Positions 8,043-17,057 of a stretch of 64,000 nucleotides of DNA are shown here, in pieces. Source of the stretch: Bacillota bacterium (GTDB lineage Bacteria; Bacillota; Clostridia; Lachnospirales; Lachnospiraceae); assembly GCA_023415635.1 (NCBI GenBank), contig JAEZJV010000046.1, positions 1-64,000 on the forward strand, read 5' to 3'. Position numbers and translations under genes: made by a program. The notes beneath the pieces are model-generated. The model ran no database searches. It saw only the letters and a program-made list of their open reading frames with translations, and was not told the origin of the DNA. Position 1 is the stretch's first letter. Each line of letters begins with the position of its first letter.

Positions 8043-9170
8043 TTACCATACCAGACCGATTTCAAAGTTTAGTTGTCCCTCCGTGCTTTCCACTCTTCTA
8101 ATGGTATAATTCATTATGATCATATCACCGGCAATCACATCATAATCCAGTAGGAGAGGTCCTTTTTCAAAAAGCTCAGTCCGGGAGACCTCCTCTAACG
8201 GCATTCCGTAAAAGGTTCCTGAGGTTACTTCATACCTAATCGCAGTCTTGCTGTCTACCACAAAATTACCATGCAGCACCAGCTGCAGATCCGGTACCTT
8301 AAGGACTACCTCTCCGTTACCAAAATGGAAAATATCATCCGGAAGCTCTGAATTTTGCTTGAGTATCCTGTTAAATTCATCCTCAATAATGCTTCCCTGC
8401 ATGGTGATCAGTCCGGCCTTCATACTCAGATCCTCATAGGTAAGATATCCCTCCTCTACCACTCTGCTGATCTCGGCAACTATTTCTGTGAACAACTTTG
8501 TTGCATCTTCCCACATGGATTGAAGGACGCTTAAATATTCCTCATAGTGTACCCGTTGCTCCTGAAGGGATATCAGATATTCTTCCCGCTGCTGTTTGAG
8601 CAGCTTACTGTCTTCTAAGTTTTTAACCAGTGCATTCTTCGTATCTATCAGTTGGTTTTCCTTGACTTCCAGGTTTTCCTGCTCCTGCTCTAAAAGCTTT
8701 TTTTCTTTTTTTAAGGAATCGAGTAGATCTCCGACATTATGAGAGATATCCTTGATGACATTTATACTTTTCAAAAAAGTAGAGAGACTATCCGCACTCA
8801 GCAAAATCTCCAGATAAGAAGCAGGACCACCGCGTTGATATATACTAAGGACTTCTTTCAGAATAGCAAGCTTCTCATCATAGGTTTTCTGTTTGTCCTC
8901 TATCTCCAGCTTCAGCCTCTCGATCTGCTCCTGCAGCTTAGAAATGCTTTGGTTTAAATTTGTTTCTTCCTCTTCTAAACCCTCAATCCTTTGTGTTACT
9001 TTAAAAAGTTCATTGAGTACGCTTTTTTCTTCCTCCGAAATTTCCTCCAGCTTTCCCTTAGTATCTTCGATTGGTTTTATCTCACCGGATACTCTTGTAG
9101 GAACAAAAATCAAAATTGGTATAATAAGGAGGGCAATGAGCCCCTTTTTATGATTTACTAAATATTTCAT
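8043..9170 (-). CDS. PcsB/CwlO-like secreted coiled-coil protein without hydrolase domain
   Basis: The 375-residue protein has an N-terminal membrane or signal segment (about residues 10-28). A long coiled coil (about 35-240) follows, with the PcsB/CwlO-type break SIYQRGGPASYLEILL near 105-120. Such coils bind the extracellular loop of FtsX and control peptidoglycan hydrolysis. Family members usually end in a CHAP, NlpC/P60 or M23 domain. Here the last ~130 residues instead form a beta-rich segment I cannot assign (GEVVLKVPDLQLVLHGNFVV, ending NFEIGLVW), with no Cys-His or HxH catalytic pattern. It may regulate a separate hydrolase, like EnvC. GGAG five bases before the ATG. First gene of the ftsEX operon. 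Confidence 0.75.
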   Translation of the reverse strand: MKYLVNHKKGLIALLIIPILIFVPTRVSGEIKPIEDTKGKLEEISEEEKSVLNELFKVTQRIEGLEEEETNLNQSISKLQEQIERLKLEIEDKQKTYDEKLAILKEVLSIYQRGGPASYLEILLSADSLSTFLKSINVIKDISHNVGDLLDSLKKEKKLLEQEQENLEVKENQLIDTKNALVKNLEDSKLLKQQREEYLISLQEQRVHYEEYLSVLQSMWEDATKLFTEIVAEISRVVEEGYLTYEDLSMKAGLITMQGSIIEDEFNRILKQNSELPDDIFHFGNGEVVLKVPDLQLVLHGNFVVDSKTAIRYEVTSGTFYGMPLEEVSRTELFEKGPLLLDYDVIAGDMIIMNYTIRRVESTEGQLNFEIGLVW

Positions 9171-9346
9171 AATTACTCCATTTACGATACTTATTGAGGA
9201 TGCAAGCTGTAACGATGTATATTATACCATTATCACCTCCTACTTTCCACTATCCATTGCAAAAAATCACCAAAGCCTGCACAAAAATATAAACCTGAGG
9301 CTGAGTCATAGTGTTTATGGAAATGAAATAGAGTGAAATTACGAGA

Positions 9347-9374
9347 CAAAAAAGGGACTGCCCGCAGGCAGTCC
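9347..9374 (-). terminator. intrinsic terminator of the CoA-disulfide reductase gene
   Basis: Perfect 8-bp stem GGACTGCC / GGCAGTCC with a 4-base loop, followed on the minus strand by C and six Ts. It lies 13 bases past the stop at 9387. The remainder of 9171-9386 shows nothing else that I can support. Confidence 0.9.
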
Positions 9375-9386
9375 ATAAAGCAGTAA

Positions 9387-11882
9387 TTATACAAATAGAT
9401 TGACGTTGGAATCCTCAGCTTCACCCAGGTAATAGCCGACGCCTCCGATTTTAATTCCGTCCAGAAGCTCCTCCTTCTTCAAACCCATAACGTCCATGGA
9501 CATCTGGCAGGCTACGATCTCTATCCCATTGTCTATTGCAGCTCTGATCAGTTCCTCCAGAGATGATATGTTTTTCTTCTTCATGACCATACGTATCATT
9601 TTACCGCCCATTCCAAACATATTCATATTAGACAATTTCAGCTTTTTACTTCCTCTCGGCATCATGATGCCGAACAGCTTATCCAGGAAAGCTTTCTTTA
9701 CCGGTACCTTTTCCGGTTTACGAAGAATGTTCAACCCCCAGAAGGTAAAGAACATCGTCACCTTTTTGCCCATAGCTGCAGCACCGTTGGCTATAATAAA
9801 GGAGGCAATTGCTTTGTCAAGATCTCCGCTGAATACAACCAGTGTCTTATTATCTCTTACAGCCTGCTGTTCGTATTGCATAACTTGATTTATTCCTGAA
9901 AGCTTTCGGATGTACGCCATAACAATTCCACCGGATTTATTAAGATCAACTAATTCATTATTCGTTCTTTTGCACCAAGCCTTAATGTCCTCATAAAAGC
10001 CGGGATCGGAAGCGGTTACCTTTAATATCTGTCCCTCCGTAAGCTCCTCCATACAGGATTTCACCTGCATCAGCGGACCCGGACAGCATAATCCGCAGGC
10101 ATCAAGGGTTCTATGAAATATCTCCTGTGTATTCGGCTCCTCCTTAACTGTCTGAGTATCCTGATCTATCCTGATTGCTCTTGGAGCAGTACCGCCGGTA
10201 CTTCCCTGGTCTCCCTTTGGAGCTACAGCTATCCCGGTATCTATTTTACTTGCCTCAGCTGATTTAAATCCTCCGGTGACATTCCATACCTTATATCCAT
10301 GCTGTGTTAGAATGCGATCCGCTATATAACCGCGTAAACCCACCTGGCAATATTCTACGATGGTTTTATTCGGATCCAGCTCGGATAATCTTTGACGCAG
10401 ATTATCTACCGGAATATTAATGGCCCCTTCCACATGCCCGATCGCAAATTCCTCTTCGGTTCGGACATCTACAAGGATATAATCCTCCTGCTTCATCGCA
10501 TGAACCTCATCCCAGGTAGTGATGTGACTTCTTCCGGCTAATACATTCTGAGCAGTAAAACCAGCCATATTCACCGGATCCTTAGCAGAGGAAAATGGCG
10601 GTGCATAGGATAACTCAAGTTCTGTCAGATCCTCAACAGTTCCCCCGAGTCGGATCACAGTTGCGATAACATCAATGCGCTTATCTACTCCGTCAAACCC
10701 CGTACCCTGAGCTCCTAATACCCTGCCTTCATCGTTAAAGAGCAGCTTCAGTGTCATGGGTACCGCGCCCGGATAATAGGAGGCATGGGATACCGGATGT
10801 ATGGTAATTGTCTTATACTTAATTCCTGCTTTCTGCAGGGTACGCTCGTTTGCTCCGGTCGCAGCTGCTGTCAGACCGAAAATCTTAATAATTGCTGTAC
10901 CCTGAGAGCCCTTAAATTCCGAGGGAATACCTGCAACATTATCTGCTGCTATTCTGCCTTGTTTATTTGCCGGACCTGCAAGAGGCACTGCAGTCATTTG
11001 TTTTGTAACATAATCTACCACCTCTACTGCATCACCGACAGCATAGATTCCTTCCAGATTGGTCTGCATCCGCTCATTAACAAGGATATGTCCTCTAGGT
11101 CCGAATTTCAGTCCGCTTTCCTTTAGAAAGCCTGTATCAGGAGTCACACCAATGGCGAGAATGACCAAATCGGCAATCAGCTTCGTGTCACTTTGAAGAG
11201 TTACCTCCACACCCTCGCCTAACTCGCTAAAAGCCTTAACACCGTCTTCAAGAAACAGATTGACACCATTCTCAATCAACTCCTTCTCAGGGATAGCCAC
11301 AACATCAGAATCAAAGGGTGCCAAAATATGCGGAGCCGCTTCTACCAGGGTTACGGACAAGCCTCTTTCACGTAGATTCTCTGCCATCTCTACACCAACA
11401 AAGCCACCCCCGATGACCACTGCACTGTTAATTTCTTTCTTATCTACATAGGCCTTAATTTTATCCGTATCAGGTATATTTCTTAATGTAAATATTTTAT
11501 CACTCTGAATTCCTGGTATATTCGGCCGAATTGCCTTCGCCCCGGGAGACAGAATCAGATAGTCATAATTTTCTTCATAGAGGCCCTTCTCCTTACTGTT
11601 CACAGTAACTGCTTTTCTTGTCGGGTCAATCCCGGTAACCTCGCTGTTGTTGCGGACATCAATATTAAACCTGGCTTTCATCGCTGCCGGAGTCTGTACC
11701 AGAAGCTTTCCTCTTTCCTTGATATTTTCACCGATATAATAAGGTAAACCACAGTTAGCAAAAGAGATGTACTCATCTCTTTCAAATAATATAATCTCAG
11801 CGTTCTCATCCAATCTTCTCAATCTTGCCGCTGCAGATGCACCACCTGCCACACCACCGACTATCAGAACTTTTTTTGACAT
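9387..11882 (-). CDS. four-module CoA-disulfide/persulfide reductase: FAD reductase-rhodanese-TusA-DsrE
   Basis: The 831-residue protein begins with a pyridine nucleotide-disulfide reductase (1-450): FAD motif IVGGVAGGASAAARL and active-site C44 in FANCGLPYY. A rhodanese domain follows (about 455-545, Cys ~511 in EYCQVGLRG). Next is a TusA/SirA domain (about 590-665, with CPGP), and last a DsrE-like domain (about 675-831, Cys ~791 in ACQMSMDV). CoADR-rhodanese proteins reduce CoA disulfide, CoA-persulfide or polysulfide with NAD(P)H. The extra modules provide sulfur-relay cysteines, so this looks like a complete persulfide-handling chain on one polypeptide (inference). AAGGGGA precedes the ATG. 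It follows an arsR gene in the same direction and ends at a strong terminator. Confidence 0.9.
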   Translation of the reverse strand: MSKKVLIVGGVAGGASAAARLRRLDENAEIILFERDEYISFANCGLPYYIGENIKERGKLLVQTPAAMKARFNIDVRNNSEVTGIDPTRKAVTVNSKEKGLYEENYDYLILSPGAKAIRPNIPGIQSDKIFTLRNIPDTDKIKAYVDKKEINSAVVIGGGFVGVEMAENLRERGLSVTLVEAAPHILAPFDSDVVAIPEKELIENGVNLFLEDGVKAFSELGEGVEVTLQSDTKLIADLVILAIGVTPDTGFLKESGLKFGPRGHILVNERMQTNLEGIYAVGDAVEVVDYVTKQMTAVPLAGPANKQGRIAADNVAGIPSEFKGSQGTAIIKIFGLTAAATGANERTLQKAGIKYKTITIHPVSHASYYPGAVPMTLKLLFNDEGRVLGAQGTGFDGVDKRIDVIATVIRLGGTVEDLTELELSYAPPFSSAKDPVNMAGFTAQNVLAGRSHITTWDEVHAMKQEDYILVDVRTEEEFAIGHVEGAINIPVDNLRQRLSELDPNKTIVEYCQVGLRGYIADRILTQHGYKVWNVTGGFKSAEASKIDTGIAVAPKGDQGSTGGTAPRAIRIDQDTQTVKEEPNTQEIFHRTLDACGLCCPGPLMQVKSCMEELTEGQILKVTASDPGFYEDIKAWCKRTNNELVDLNKSGGIVMAYIRKLSGINQVMQYEQQAVRDNKTLVVFSGDLDKAIASFIIANGAAAMGKKVTMFFTFWGLNILRKPEKVPVKKAFLDKLFGIMMPRGSKKLKLSNMNMFGMGGKMIRMVMKKKNISSLEELIRAAIDNGIEIVACQMSMDVMGLKKEELLDGIKIGGVGYYLGEAEDSNVNLFV

Positions 11883-11936
11883 GTTATAAATCCCCTTTCA
11901 ATTTTTACTTTTTCGGAGCAGCTGTTTCATCCTTTG

Positions 11937-12218
11937 TTACTCAGAAAATAACAGTTTAATCAGCTCAATCAGCTTTTCGTTTTTGATATGATAATAAATC
12001 TCCAAGCCGTTTCTTCTTCCTTCAATGATCCCTGCGGATTTTAGCTTTTGTATGTGCTGGGATACCGTTGACTGAGGAGCGTCCATACAGGAGTGCATAT
12101 TTGTCACATTGCATTCTCCCTTTTCCAATAAACCCTTCACGATGCAAAGCCTGACCGGATGTGCTAAACCCTTTAAAAGCTCTGCAGCTTCAATATACTG
12201 CTCTATTATCATTTTCAT
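11937..12218 (-). CDS. ArsR/SmtB-family repressor, possibly thiol or persulfide sensing
   Basis: Winged-helix regulator of 93 residues. The recognition-helix region reads QSTVSQHIQKLKSAGII and the wing EGRRNGLEIYYHI. Cysteines occur at 25, 36 and 44 (LCIVKG, GECN, HSCMD), placed to form a redox-sensitive pair. The CXC metal-site pattern of classical ArsR is absent. Placed 54 bp upstream of the persulfide-reductase gene on the same strand, it probably controls that gene and itself. A second ATG at 12212 has the better spacing (8 bases) to GAGG, so the protein may start two residues later. Inducer not shown. Confidence 0.85.
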   Translation of the reverse strand: MKMIIEQYIEAAELLKGLAHPVRLCIVKGLLEKGECNVTNMHSCMDAPQSTVSQHIQKLKSAGIIEGRRNGLEIYYHIKNEKLIELIKLLFSE

Positions 12219-12288
12219 AACCTCTTTTCTTAAGATAAACTCAATATCTTAGAATATTTCTTTTGCGTTTCTATATCTGTATATTTAT

Positions 12289-12317
12289 ATATTACGATAT
12301 TACGATATATATGTCAA
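12289..12317 (-). promoter_or_regulatory. arsR promoter with direct-repeat operator in the spacer
   Basis: Minus strand: -35 TTGACA (12317-12312), 17-base spacer, -10 TAATAT (12294-12289). The spacer and -10 contain the repeated octamer ATCGTAAT twice in tandem (plus-strand ATTACGATATTACGATATAT at 12291-12310), placed so that a bound repressor would block RNA polymerase. It is the only repeat upstream of arsR. That ArsR binds it is inference. Confidence 0.6.
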
Positions 12318-12411
12318 TGTCATATTTGTTACTTTTTAGTCAATCTTTGTGACATTGTCACATAAGGCTAAAATAAACTGCAATGTATTTTGTTAAATTG
12401 TACATCATTGG

Positions 12412-12440
12412 TTGAAATAATAATTTTCAAATGCTATAAT
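12412..12440 (+). promoter_or_regulatory. sigma-A type promoter of the REC-kinase gene
   Basis: TTGAAA at 12412-12417, 17-base spacer, TATAAT at 12435-12440, about 48 bases before the ATG at 12488. Near-consensus and correctly spaced. Confidence 0.75.
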
Positions 12441-12487
12441 GAAATGGTAATAATTATCATTGGTGTCCTATGAATGGAGGCTGAGAA

Positions 12488-13780
12488 ATGAATGTACTTG
12501 TAGTAGACGACAGTCAACTCAATCTGGCAATTGCCAAAAGGTACTTAGAAGCCATCCCTGATATCACACAGATACTGCTTTGCAGTGACCCTTCAGAAGC
12601 AAAGTCCTTACTTTACGATAATATAATCGATATCATAATATTGGATATCATCATGCCGGAGATCAGTGGTCTGGACTTATTGTCCCAAATACGCTCCAAT
12701 CCCGATTATGATGATATGCCGATTATCATGCTTACCTCCATTGATGATCTTGAAAGCTATAAAAAATGTTTTGAGCTTGGTGCCTTTGATTATATCTATA
12801 AGCCGATCAATGCCTTGGAATTCAATGCGCGTGTTAAGGTTGCAGTGGAAGCCAAAAACAATTCCAATAATCTGAAAGCCCTGATTGAGGTAACAAAAAA
12901 GCAATATGAGGAGTTAAAAATCATCAATGCCCAGTTAAGCGAGACTAAATTTACTCTGGTGCAATCAGAAAAAATGGCGGCTATTGGTCAGCTTGCAGCT
13001 GGAATTGCCCATGAAATCAATAATCCGATGGGCTTTGTCACAAGCAATTTTAATTCTCTGCATAAATATTTTAAGAGGCTCGTAGAATTTCTTGAATTTG
13101 TGCAGGATAGAATAAACGAGAAGGATTTTTGCGAGCATCCAAAGCTGCAAAGTACTTCGGAGGAAATAAGATTAAGATATAAAAACCTGAAGCTGGATAT
13201 AATTCTTGCAGAGATAGAGGATATTTTTGCAGAATCTGAAAACGGTATAAATAGAGTCACCGAAATCGTAAAATCTCTTCGTCTATTTGCCCATTCGCCA
13301 AATAGCAACGATAAGGATACCTATATTTTACTGGAAATAATAAATCAAGTCCTCTTACTTATACAGAATGAAGTAAAATATGTTGCCAATATTGATCTGG
13401 ACGTACCGGACGACCTGCAGCTATTCTGCAATCGCGTATTACTTGGACGAGTATTTGTGAACATTATCCTCAATGCTGCTCAGGCTATTCAATCTCAGGA
13501 ACGGGATGAACTAGGGCAAATCAGGATTGTTGCGCGTAAGGAGGAGCAATCCATCCGGTTATGGTTTACCGATGACGGTCCCGGTATATCGGAGGACCAT
13601 CTTTCAAAGATTTTTGAACCCTTCTTTACTACAAAGGATATTGGTCAGGGTACAGGACTCGGTTTAAGTATATCTTATGATATTATTGTTAATAAGCACA
13701 ACGGCACTATGGAGGTAAAAAGTGAGCTTGGAAAGGGTGCAACCTTCCTTATTTCCTTGCCGATTGTAACAAACGAATAA
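12488..13780 (+). CDS. response regulator-histidine kinase fusion (REC-HisKA-HATPase)
   Basis: The 430-residue soluble signalling protein has an N-terminal receiver (1-120) with the acidic pair DD near 7-8, phospho-acceptor Asp in IIILDIIMP, and Lys in IYKPI. A short coiled linker follows, then a kinase core: H-box GIAHEINNPMGF (about 175), N-box NIILNAAQAI, G1 DDGPGIS, F-box EPFFTT and G2 GQGTGLGLS. No membrane segment or sensor domain, so input probably comes through the receiver. A REC-HDOD gene 245 bp downstream on the same strand is the obvious partner. GGAGG precedes the ATG. Output unknown. Confidence 0.92.
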   Translation: MNVLVVDDSQLNLAIAKRYLEAIPDITQILLCSDPSEAKSLLYDNIIDIIILDIIMPEISGLDLLSQIRSNPDYDDMPIIMLTSIDDLESYKKCFELGAFDYIYKPINALEFNARVKVAVEAKNNSNNLKALIEVTKKQYEELKIINAQLSETKFTLVQSEKMAAIGQLAAGIAHEINNPMGFVTSNFNSLHKYFKRLVEFLEFVQDRINEKDFCEHPKLQSTSEEIRLRYKNLKLDIILAEIEDIFAESENGINRVTEIVKSLRLFAHSPNSNDKDTYILLEIINQVLLLIQNEVKYVANIDLDVPDDLQLFCNRVLLGRVFVNIILNAAQAIQSQERDELGQIRIVARKEEQSIRLWFTDDGPGISEDHLSKIFEPFFTTKDIGQGTGLGLSISYDIIVNKHNGTMEVKSELGKGATFLISLPIVTNE

Positions 13781-14025
13781 CACAATAAGATACCGGTCTT
13801 AAGCCATGGAATACTTACTTTGGGAGGGATTTTATCGAAACAAACATATTGGAATCATATCGTCGCACTATATCGAGATAACTTCACTCAAAATGGACTT
13901 TATGTGAACCTTAAGATGACTAAGCTATGCTTGATTACACAAAAGAAAAGGCAACAGGGACAGCAATCTTATATCGGTTTTTCATTTGAAGAACTAAATT
14001 CCACTAAATGAAAGGATGAAGGGGT

Positions 14026-15183
14026 ATGAAAAAGATTTTAATAGTTGACGATGAAGTACAGATTTTGAAAGCTTTGTCGAGAATGTTTTTAGATACTGAT
14101 TATGAAATATTCACTGCAGAGAATGGTATGGAGGCGCTGAAGCTTCTTGAGGAAAATGAGACTGATATGATCATCAGTGATATGAAGATGCCAATTCTTG
14201 ACGGCTATAAGCTTTTAACAATCGTTAAAGAAAAATACCCTAAGACTATCCGTATCATACTTAGTGGCTATGCAGAGGAAAAGCTCATGTTTCGTGCATT
14301 GCTGCACAATCTGGCAAAGCTGTATGTTTTTAAGCCCTGGAATAATGACCTTCTTCTTAAGGATATAGAGAAGCTGTTCGCTGACGAGGTTGTTTCAAAT
14401 TCAACGGACTTGATGAAGGTAATTGAAGATATGGATTGCCGTAATATCATGCCCTGTAATTTTGAACAAATGATACAGTTGATAGAAGAAGAGAATATGG
14501 ATGCTTTGGTTAAAGAAATAGAGAAGGATCCCGATATCTCAGCACTTCTCATTCAAGTCGGAAAAACCGCTGTTTATGGTGTTATGCCGGATACGGTACG
14601 CCAGGCAGCTAAATATATCGGGTTGCATAATTTAAAAAGCTTCCTGCACTGGGCCTGTGTTCTCAGTACCACCAAAAAGACGGATCAAATCGGGGAAGAA
14701 CCTGAATTACTTTGGAAACATGCTTATCTGACCAACCGAATATTCCTCTTCCTGTACGAGACCTTTTTGCATAAGCAGCCCCCTGAGGCGACTATGTTTG
14801 CAGGTTTGATGCACAATATAGGACTGATCATATTGATTTCCAGCCTCGATAGGAAGGGGGAAATCAACAAAGCTACTCTTACCCCGGATGACTACAACCC
14901 AGAGCTTGGAGAGCAAATGGTCTATCATCAGGAAATAGGTGCACACTTTTTAGATCTATGGGATCTGCCCTTTACAATTTATGAAACCGCATTATATCAC
15001 CATAGACCTCTGGATGTAAGAATCGTAAACAATGAGTTGGTGTCCATCATTCATATCGCACAATATTATGCATGGGTAAAGCTCGGAGCAACAGCCGTCT
15101 CACCAATTGATGATGGTGTATTTGCATCCATCAATCTATCCAGAGAGGATTTTGAGAATCGTCTTGCTAGATATCTGAAATAA
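14026..15183 (+). CDS. response regulator with HDOD output domain
   Basis: The 385-residue protein has a receiver domain (1-120; VDDE, phospho-acceptor Asp in MIISDMKMP, Lys in VFKPW). The C-terminal part, about 140-385, fits the HDOD family. It shows MFAGLMHNIGLIIL, GAHFLDLWDLP and YHHRP, patterns of that HD-related domain, which mostly lacks hydrolase activity and acts in signalling. It follows the REC-kinase gene on the same strand; AAGGATGAAGGGG precedes the ATG. The 245-bp gap between them has no gene I can support. Phosphotransfer from the upstream kinase is inference. Confidence 0.88.
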   Translation: MKKILIVDDEVQILKALSRMFLDTDYEIFTAENGMEALKLLEENETDMIISDMKMPILDGYKLLTIVKEKYPKTIRIILSGYAEEKLMFRALLHNLAKLYVFKPWNNDLLLKDIEKLFADEVVSNSTDLMKVIEDMDCRNIMPCNFEQMIQLIEEENMDALVKEIEKDPDISALLIQVGKTAVYGVMPDTVRQAAKYIGLHNLKSFLHWACVLSTTKKTDQIGEEPELLWKHAYLTNRIFLFLYETFLHKQPPEATMFAGLMHNIGLIILISSLDRKGEINKATLTPDDYNPELGEQMVYHQEIGAHFLDLWDLPFTIYETALYHHRPLDVRIVNNELVSIIHIAQYYAWVKLGATAVSPIDDGVFASINLSREDFENRLARYLK

Positions 15184-15209
15184 CGCATGCCCACCGGGCA
15201 TACTACTAT

Positions 15210-15244
15210 AAAGGCTGCCGCACAATTTACCTGCGGCAGCCTTT
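15210..15244 (+). terminator. hairpin after the REC-HDOD gene
   Basis: Perfect stem AGGCTGCCGCA / TGCGGCAGCCT with a 9-10 base loop, 27 bases past the stop, followed by TTATTATGG. The stem is strong and the T-run short. Its A-rich 5' flank would let it act on convergent transcripts too. Confidence 0.75.
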
Positions 15245-15274
15245 ATTATGGTAATCTTAATGAACAATATTCTG

Positions 15275-15314
15275 AAAAAAAGAGGTTAACCCGTACAGTC
15301 CCTAGCTAACCTCT
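15275..15314 (-). terminator. intrinsic terminator of the nox-ykgJ-like unit
   Basis: Inverted repeat AGAGGTTA / TAACCTCT (15281-15288, 15307-15314); on the minus strand the stem is followed directly by TTTTTT. It lies 16 bases past the stop at 15330. Confidence 0.85.
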
Positions 15315-15329
15315 GCCAAATTTGCTTTA

Positions 15330-15605
15330 TTAAGATGTTTCCTTTTCTAATTGTGTTAAATAGAGGAATGCCTCTTCGTTGCTTTGTCCGCACATCTCCG
15401 AAGATGGCTTCAGACTTTTACACACATCCGGTCTTAAGGTGCTCCCAAATAGTTTACATAGATTATCCTCAGTCAGTTGGATACAGCGTACTCCCGCGGG
15501 CTTACCCACCGGCATCCCCGGTATGGTGGATGAGATGGATGGTGCTATACAACAGGCACCGCAGCCTCTCCTGCAATACACCTCACTGATCTCCTTTTTA
15601 TGCAT
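15330..15605 (-). CDS. YkgJ-family cysteine-cluster (Fe-S binding) protein
   Basis: Small protein of 91 residues with CRRGCGACC near the start and further cysteines in VRCIQL, DNLCKLF, PDVCKSL and EMCGQ, the spaced pattern of the YkgJ (zinc- or iron-chelating) family. The start at 15605 is preferred because GGAAG lies seven bases upstream and the product then begins MHKKEISEVYC. It overlaps the 3' end of the NADH oxidase gene by 8 bp, implying translational coupling. Function of the family is unknown. Confidence 0.8.
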   Translation of the reverse strand: MHKKEISEVYCRRGCGACCIAPSISSTIPGMPVGKPAGVRCIQLTEDNLCKLFGSTLRPDVCKSLKPSSEMCGQSNEEAFLYLTQLEKETS

Positions 15606-16962
15606 TCTTATCTTCCAGACTTCTCTCCTGCTCCAAAGCAGCCTGCGCAAGAAGATTCAAGTAATTCCAAGGGCGGTCAAAATGCGGCTGGAAGAAGAAA
15701 TCTACAAAGGCAAGATCTTCAATGGTCATTTTATTCTGAATTGCAAGAGATAACGTATTCGCAGACTGTGTGATATCGTACTTACTCATAACCTGGCCAC
15801 CAACGATCCGGTTGGTATCAACCTCATATACCAGCTGCATAAGAATTTCCTCTGTAGTCGGCATAAACTCAGGTCGGTAATTATCCTTTAGTATAACAGA
15901 ACGTACTGCTAGGCCGAACTGTGGCGCGCTTGAAACGGTTACACCCGTGGAACCGATATTATAGCCAAACAGATGAAGGCCCGAGGTCGACTGTGTCCCT
16001 CTATACTTCACCTTCGGTTCCTTAATATTCTTACCAATCAGCATACCCATCCTGACAGCATTGGTAGCCAAAGGAATATAGGCCTGACCTCCGTTCGGAT
16101 TATAGTATACCGAGCAGCTGTCGCCTGCTGCATAGATATCGGGGTTACTGGACCTCATATATTCATCCACAATGATTGCACCATTCGGCAGCATATCTAC
16201 CTTGTCCTTAAGCAACTCGTTATTCGGACGGAAGCCAACGCATAGGATGACCATATCTGCCAAAAATTCATCCTTTGCAGTTACAACCTTTATTACCTCA
16301 CCGGCAGCATTTGACTCAAAACGGGTAACAGCCTGGTCGAGAGCTAAGGTAACGCCTCTCTTCTTTAGATCCTCTTCAAGAATATCCGTGAACTCCTTAT
16401 CTAGGTATTTATTCAGGATACGATCCAATCCATCAATTAAGGTAACTTCTTTTCCCGATTCACGGAAAGCCTCCACCAGTTCAATTCCGATATATCCACC
16501 GCCGACTATCACCACTCGCTTCGCAGCTCCTGAACGTGTGATGATTTCATTGGCCTGTGTAAAGTTTTTACACAGCAGGATGTTTTTACTGTCAATTCCG
16601 GGTATCGGTGGTATAATAGGCCAAGAGCCCGTTGTATTTACAAGCTTGTCGTAGTTTACCACGACTTCATCTCCGGTCGCTAAATCCTCAGCAACCACCT
16701 TCTTAGCCTCAGTATCTATATTCTTTACATTGTGTCTGATCCTTATATCCGCACCCAACCCACGAAGCTCCTCTGGATTTGAATAAAATAACCCGGCGGC
16801 ATCCTTAACCACTCCACCTACATATAATGCAATTCCACAGGACAGGAATGAGATATTATCATTGCGTTCAAACACGGTAACCTCCGCATCTGGATTTTCT
16901 TTTAAAATAGTTTTTACCGCTGCAGTTCCCGCATGGGTACAACCAATTACAACAATCTTCAT
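15598..16962 (-). CDS. nox: FAD-dependent NADH oxidase / CoA-disulfide reductase-like enzyme
   Basis: Flavoprotein of 454 residues: FAD-binding VVIGCTHAGTAA at the N terminus, redox cysteine in NISFLSCGIALYVGG (near 42), NAD-binding RVVIVGGGYIGIELVEAF, second FAD motif DIYAAGDS, and a C-terminal dimerisation domain. The FLSCGIALYVGG context matches water-forming NADH oxidases, used by anaerobes for oxygen removal; CoA-disulfide reductase is the alternative. The ATG at 16962 follows GGAGG by eight bases; an in-frame TTG at 16977 lacks a site. Paralogous in its core to the reductase at 9387-11882. Confidence 0.88.
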   Translation of the reverse strand: MKIVVIGCTHAGTAAVKTILKENPDAEVTVFERNDNISFLSCGIALYVGGVVKDAAGLFYSNPEELRGLGADIRIRHNVKNIDTEAKKVVAEDLATGDEVVVNYDKLVNTTGSWPIIPPIPGIDSKNILLCKNFTQANEIITRSGAAKRVVIVGGGYIGIELVEAFRESGKEVTLIDGLDRILNKYLDKEFTDILEEDLKKRGVTLALDQAVTRFESNAAGEVIKVVTAKDEFLADMVILCVGFRPNNELLKDKVDMLPNGAIIVDEYMRSSNPDIYAAGDSCSVYYNPNGGQAYIPLATNAVRMGMLIGKNIKEPKVKYRGTQSTSGLHLFGYNIGSTGVTVSSAPQFGLAVRSVILKDNYRPEFMPTTEEILMQLVYEVDTNRIVGGQVMSKYDITQSANTLSLAIQNKMTIEDLAFVDFFFQPHFDRPWNYLNLLAQAALEQERSLEDKNA

Positions 16963-17057
16963 GTATATTGCCTCCAATCTATATCAATCAGTAATAATTA
17001 CTATTATCAAACTAATTATACTATTCTATTTCTTATTGTCAACAAAAATTAATACTT

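Noticed and set aside
13820..14011. 63-residue plus-strand ORF between the REC-kinase and REC-HDOD genes
   Set aside because: It starts at TTG without a ribosome site, has no recognisable motif and its composition is not protein-like.
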